The notes beneath the pieces are model-generated. The model did not search any database, was not told the DNA's origin, and worked only from the letters and a program-made list of their open reading frames with translations. Of a stretch of 5,616 nucleotides of DNA, positions 4,725 to 5,616 are shown piece by piece. Source of the stretch: JBJKPP01 sp046706145 (GTDB taxonomy: Bacteria; Bacteroidota; Ignavibacteria; Ignavibacteriales; Ignavibacteriaceae); the NCBI GenBank assembly GCA_046706145.1, contig JBJKPP010000117.1, forward strand, positions 1 to 5,616. Reading direction: 5' to 3'. The stretch's first letter is position 1. Every line of letters begins with the position of its first letter. Made by a program: the position numbers and the translations under genes.

Positions 4725-5471
4725 ATGTATAAAGTCGTTTTATTGAGACACGGTGAAAGTACGTGGAACAAAGAAAATCGTTTTACCGGATGGACAGATG
4801 TTGATTTATCGGAAAAAGGAGTCAAAGAAGCTCACGAAGCAGGTCAGACATTAAGAAAAGAAGGATATACTTTCGACATAGCTTTTACTTCAGTTCTAAA
4901 AAGAGCAATTAGAACACTTTGGATTAGTCTTGATGAACTAGATCAAATGTGGATTCCCGTTGAAAGATCATGGAAATTAAACGAAAGGCATTACGGTGCA
5001 CTTCAAGGACTAAATAAGGCGGACACCGCCGTCAAGTTTGGCGAAGAACAAGTGCACATTTGGAGAAGAAGCTACGATATCCAACCACCCGCTCTGGAAG
5101 AAAATGATGATAGATTTCCCGGAAAAGATCCAAGGTACAAAGAACTTTCTAAAGATGAGTTGCCGCTTACTGAATGCTTAAAGGATACTGTGAATCGCTT
5201 TTTACCTTATTGGGAAAAAAGCATTGCTCCCACAATAAAAAGTGGAAAGAAAGTAATAATAGCTGCTCACGGAAATAGTTTAAGGGCATTAGTAAAATAT
5301 TTGGATAACATACCTGACGAAGAAATAGTTGGATTGAATATTCCAACTGGAGTTCCGTTGGTTTATGAACTAGATGATAATCTGAAACCGATTAAACATT
5401 ATTATTTAGGCGATACTGCTGAAATAGAAAAAAAAGCAAATGCAGTAGCAAATCAAGGTAAAGCCAAGTAA
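4725..5471 (+). CDS. gpmA: 2,3-bisphosphoglycerate-dependent phosphoglycerate mutase
   Basis: The 248-residue protein matches the usual length of bacterial dPGM (about 250). It interconverts 3- and 2-phosphoglycerate in glycolysis and gluconeogenesis, in the cytoplasm, through a phosphohistidine intermediate primed by 2,3-bisphosphoglycerate. The catalytic signature LLRHGESTWN (6-15) contains the phosphorylated His9 with Arg8. Further active-site residues are Arg60 in SVLKRAIRT, Glu87 in NERHYGALQGLNK (86-98) and the second catalytic His182 in AAHGNSLRA (180-188). The segment DIQPPALEENDD (118-129) and the Lys-rich C-terminal tail are also typical of dPGM, as opposed to short histidine phosphatases. 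TGGAGGT at 4711-4717, 7 bases before the ATG, confirms the start. The gene ends in tandem stops (TAATAA). It stands alone with its own promoter-like sequence and has no visible functional tie to the toxin-like unit on the opposite strand. Confidence 0.96.
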   Translation: MYKVVLLRHGESTWNKENRFTGWTDVDLSEKGVKEAHEAGQTLRKEGYTFDIAFTSVLKRAIRTLWISLDELDQMWIPVERSWKLNERHYGALQGLNKADTAVKFGEEQVHIWRRSYDIQPPALEENDDRFPGKDPRYKELSKDELPLTECLKDTVNRFLPYWEKSIAPTIKSGKKVIIAAHGNSLRALVKYLDNIPDEEIVGLNIPTGVPLVYELDDNLKPIKHYYLGDTAEIEKKANAVANQGKAK

Positions 5472-5491
5472 TAATTTCCAGTTTATTACTT
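5466..5491. terminator. Possible bidirectional terminator hairpin after gpmA
   Basis: AAGTAATAA (5466-5474, including the stop codons) pairs perfectly with TTATTACTT (5483-5491) around an 8-base loop. It lies exactly between two convergent gene ends. The stem is GC-poor and the following T-tract is broken (AATTTAGTCTTGATTTTC), so termination efficiency is doubtful. Confidence 0.4.
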
Positions 5492-5508
5492 AATTTAGTC
5501 TTGATTTT

Positions 5509-5616
5509 CTAATTCATTTTACCAAACTTCATAAATACTTTTTCAATATTAACATCTTTTTGTGAAGAAAACTCTTTTATTACTGGGGATAATTCTAGTA
5601 ACCGTTTGCCAAACAA
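5509..5616 (-). CDS. C-terminal end of an unidentified protein (cut by window edge)
   Basis: On the minus strand the frame is open from the window edge to a TAG at 5511-5509. It gives 35 residues that look like a natural, charged helical C-terminus: LFGKRLLELSPVIKEF, then SSQKDVNIEKVF, ending in MKFGKMN. It is convergent with gpmA, with 37 bases between the stops and a hairpin in between. The fragment is too short to name a family. The evidence is the plausible composition and its position; an open frame of this length can also occur by chance. Confidence 0.4.
   Translation of the reverse strand: MFGKRLLELSPVIKEFSSQKDVNIEKVFMKFGKMN

Overview
The window is AT-rich and looks chromosomal. It most likely comes from the Bacteroidota/Ignavibacteriota (Chlorobi) side of the bacterial tree. 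The main clue is a type IX secretion (T9SS) type A sorting tail with the NYPNPFNPTTTI signature. Lipoproteins with Bacteroidota-style signal peptides and promoter-like TTTG-N19-TAnnTTTG boxes agree with this. The exact taxon is inferred, not proven.

Layout, left to right. (1) 1-456 (+): C-terminal 151 residues of a zinc-type alcohol dehydrogenase, cut by the window edge. (2) 523-957 (+): a hot-dog fold thioesterase-like protein. (3) 1066-1884 (-): a lipoprotein with a LamG/concanavalin-like domain, convergent with the thioesterase gene. (4) 2019-2045: a clear minus-strand terminator. (5) 2104-3967 (-): what appears to be one large secreted-protein gene split by a +1 frameshift near 2957-2975. 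(6) 3992-4327 (-): a small lipoprotein gene just upstream of it, with no ATG/GTG/TTG start before its signal peptide. (7) 4328-4724: a gene-poor, repeat-rich divergent intergenic region. (8) 4725-5471 (+): 2,3-bisphosphoglycerate-dependent phosphoglycerate mutase. (9) 5509-5616 (-): probable C-terminal end of another gene leaving the window.

The most interesting part is the minus-strand unit 4327 -> 2019: a small lipoprotein, then a split secreted protein, then a terminator. Joined across the frameshift, the secreted protein would be about 620 residues. In order it has a Sec signal peptide, a ricin-B-like beta-trefoil, an aerolysin-type domain resembling the Toxin_10 family (BinA/BinB, Cry35), an FN3-like domain and a T9SS sorting tail. 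If correct, this is a Bacillus-type insecticidal or pore-forming toxin architecture rebuilt as T9SS cargo in a Gram-negative bacterium, next to a small lipoprotein of unknown role. The Toxin_10 assignment rests on remembered family features and needs a profile search. The frameshift lies in the domain that should form the pore, so the gene may be decaying, phase-variable or mis-sequenced. The flanking genes (dehydrogenase, thioesterase, phosphoglycerate mutase) look like ordinary housekeeping or metabolic genes without an evident link to the toxin-like unit.
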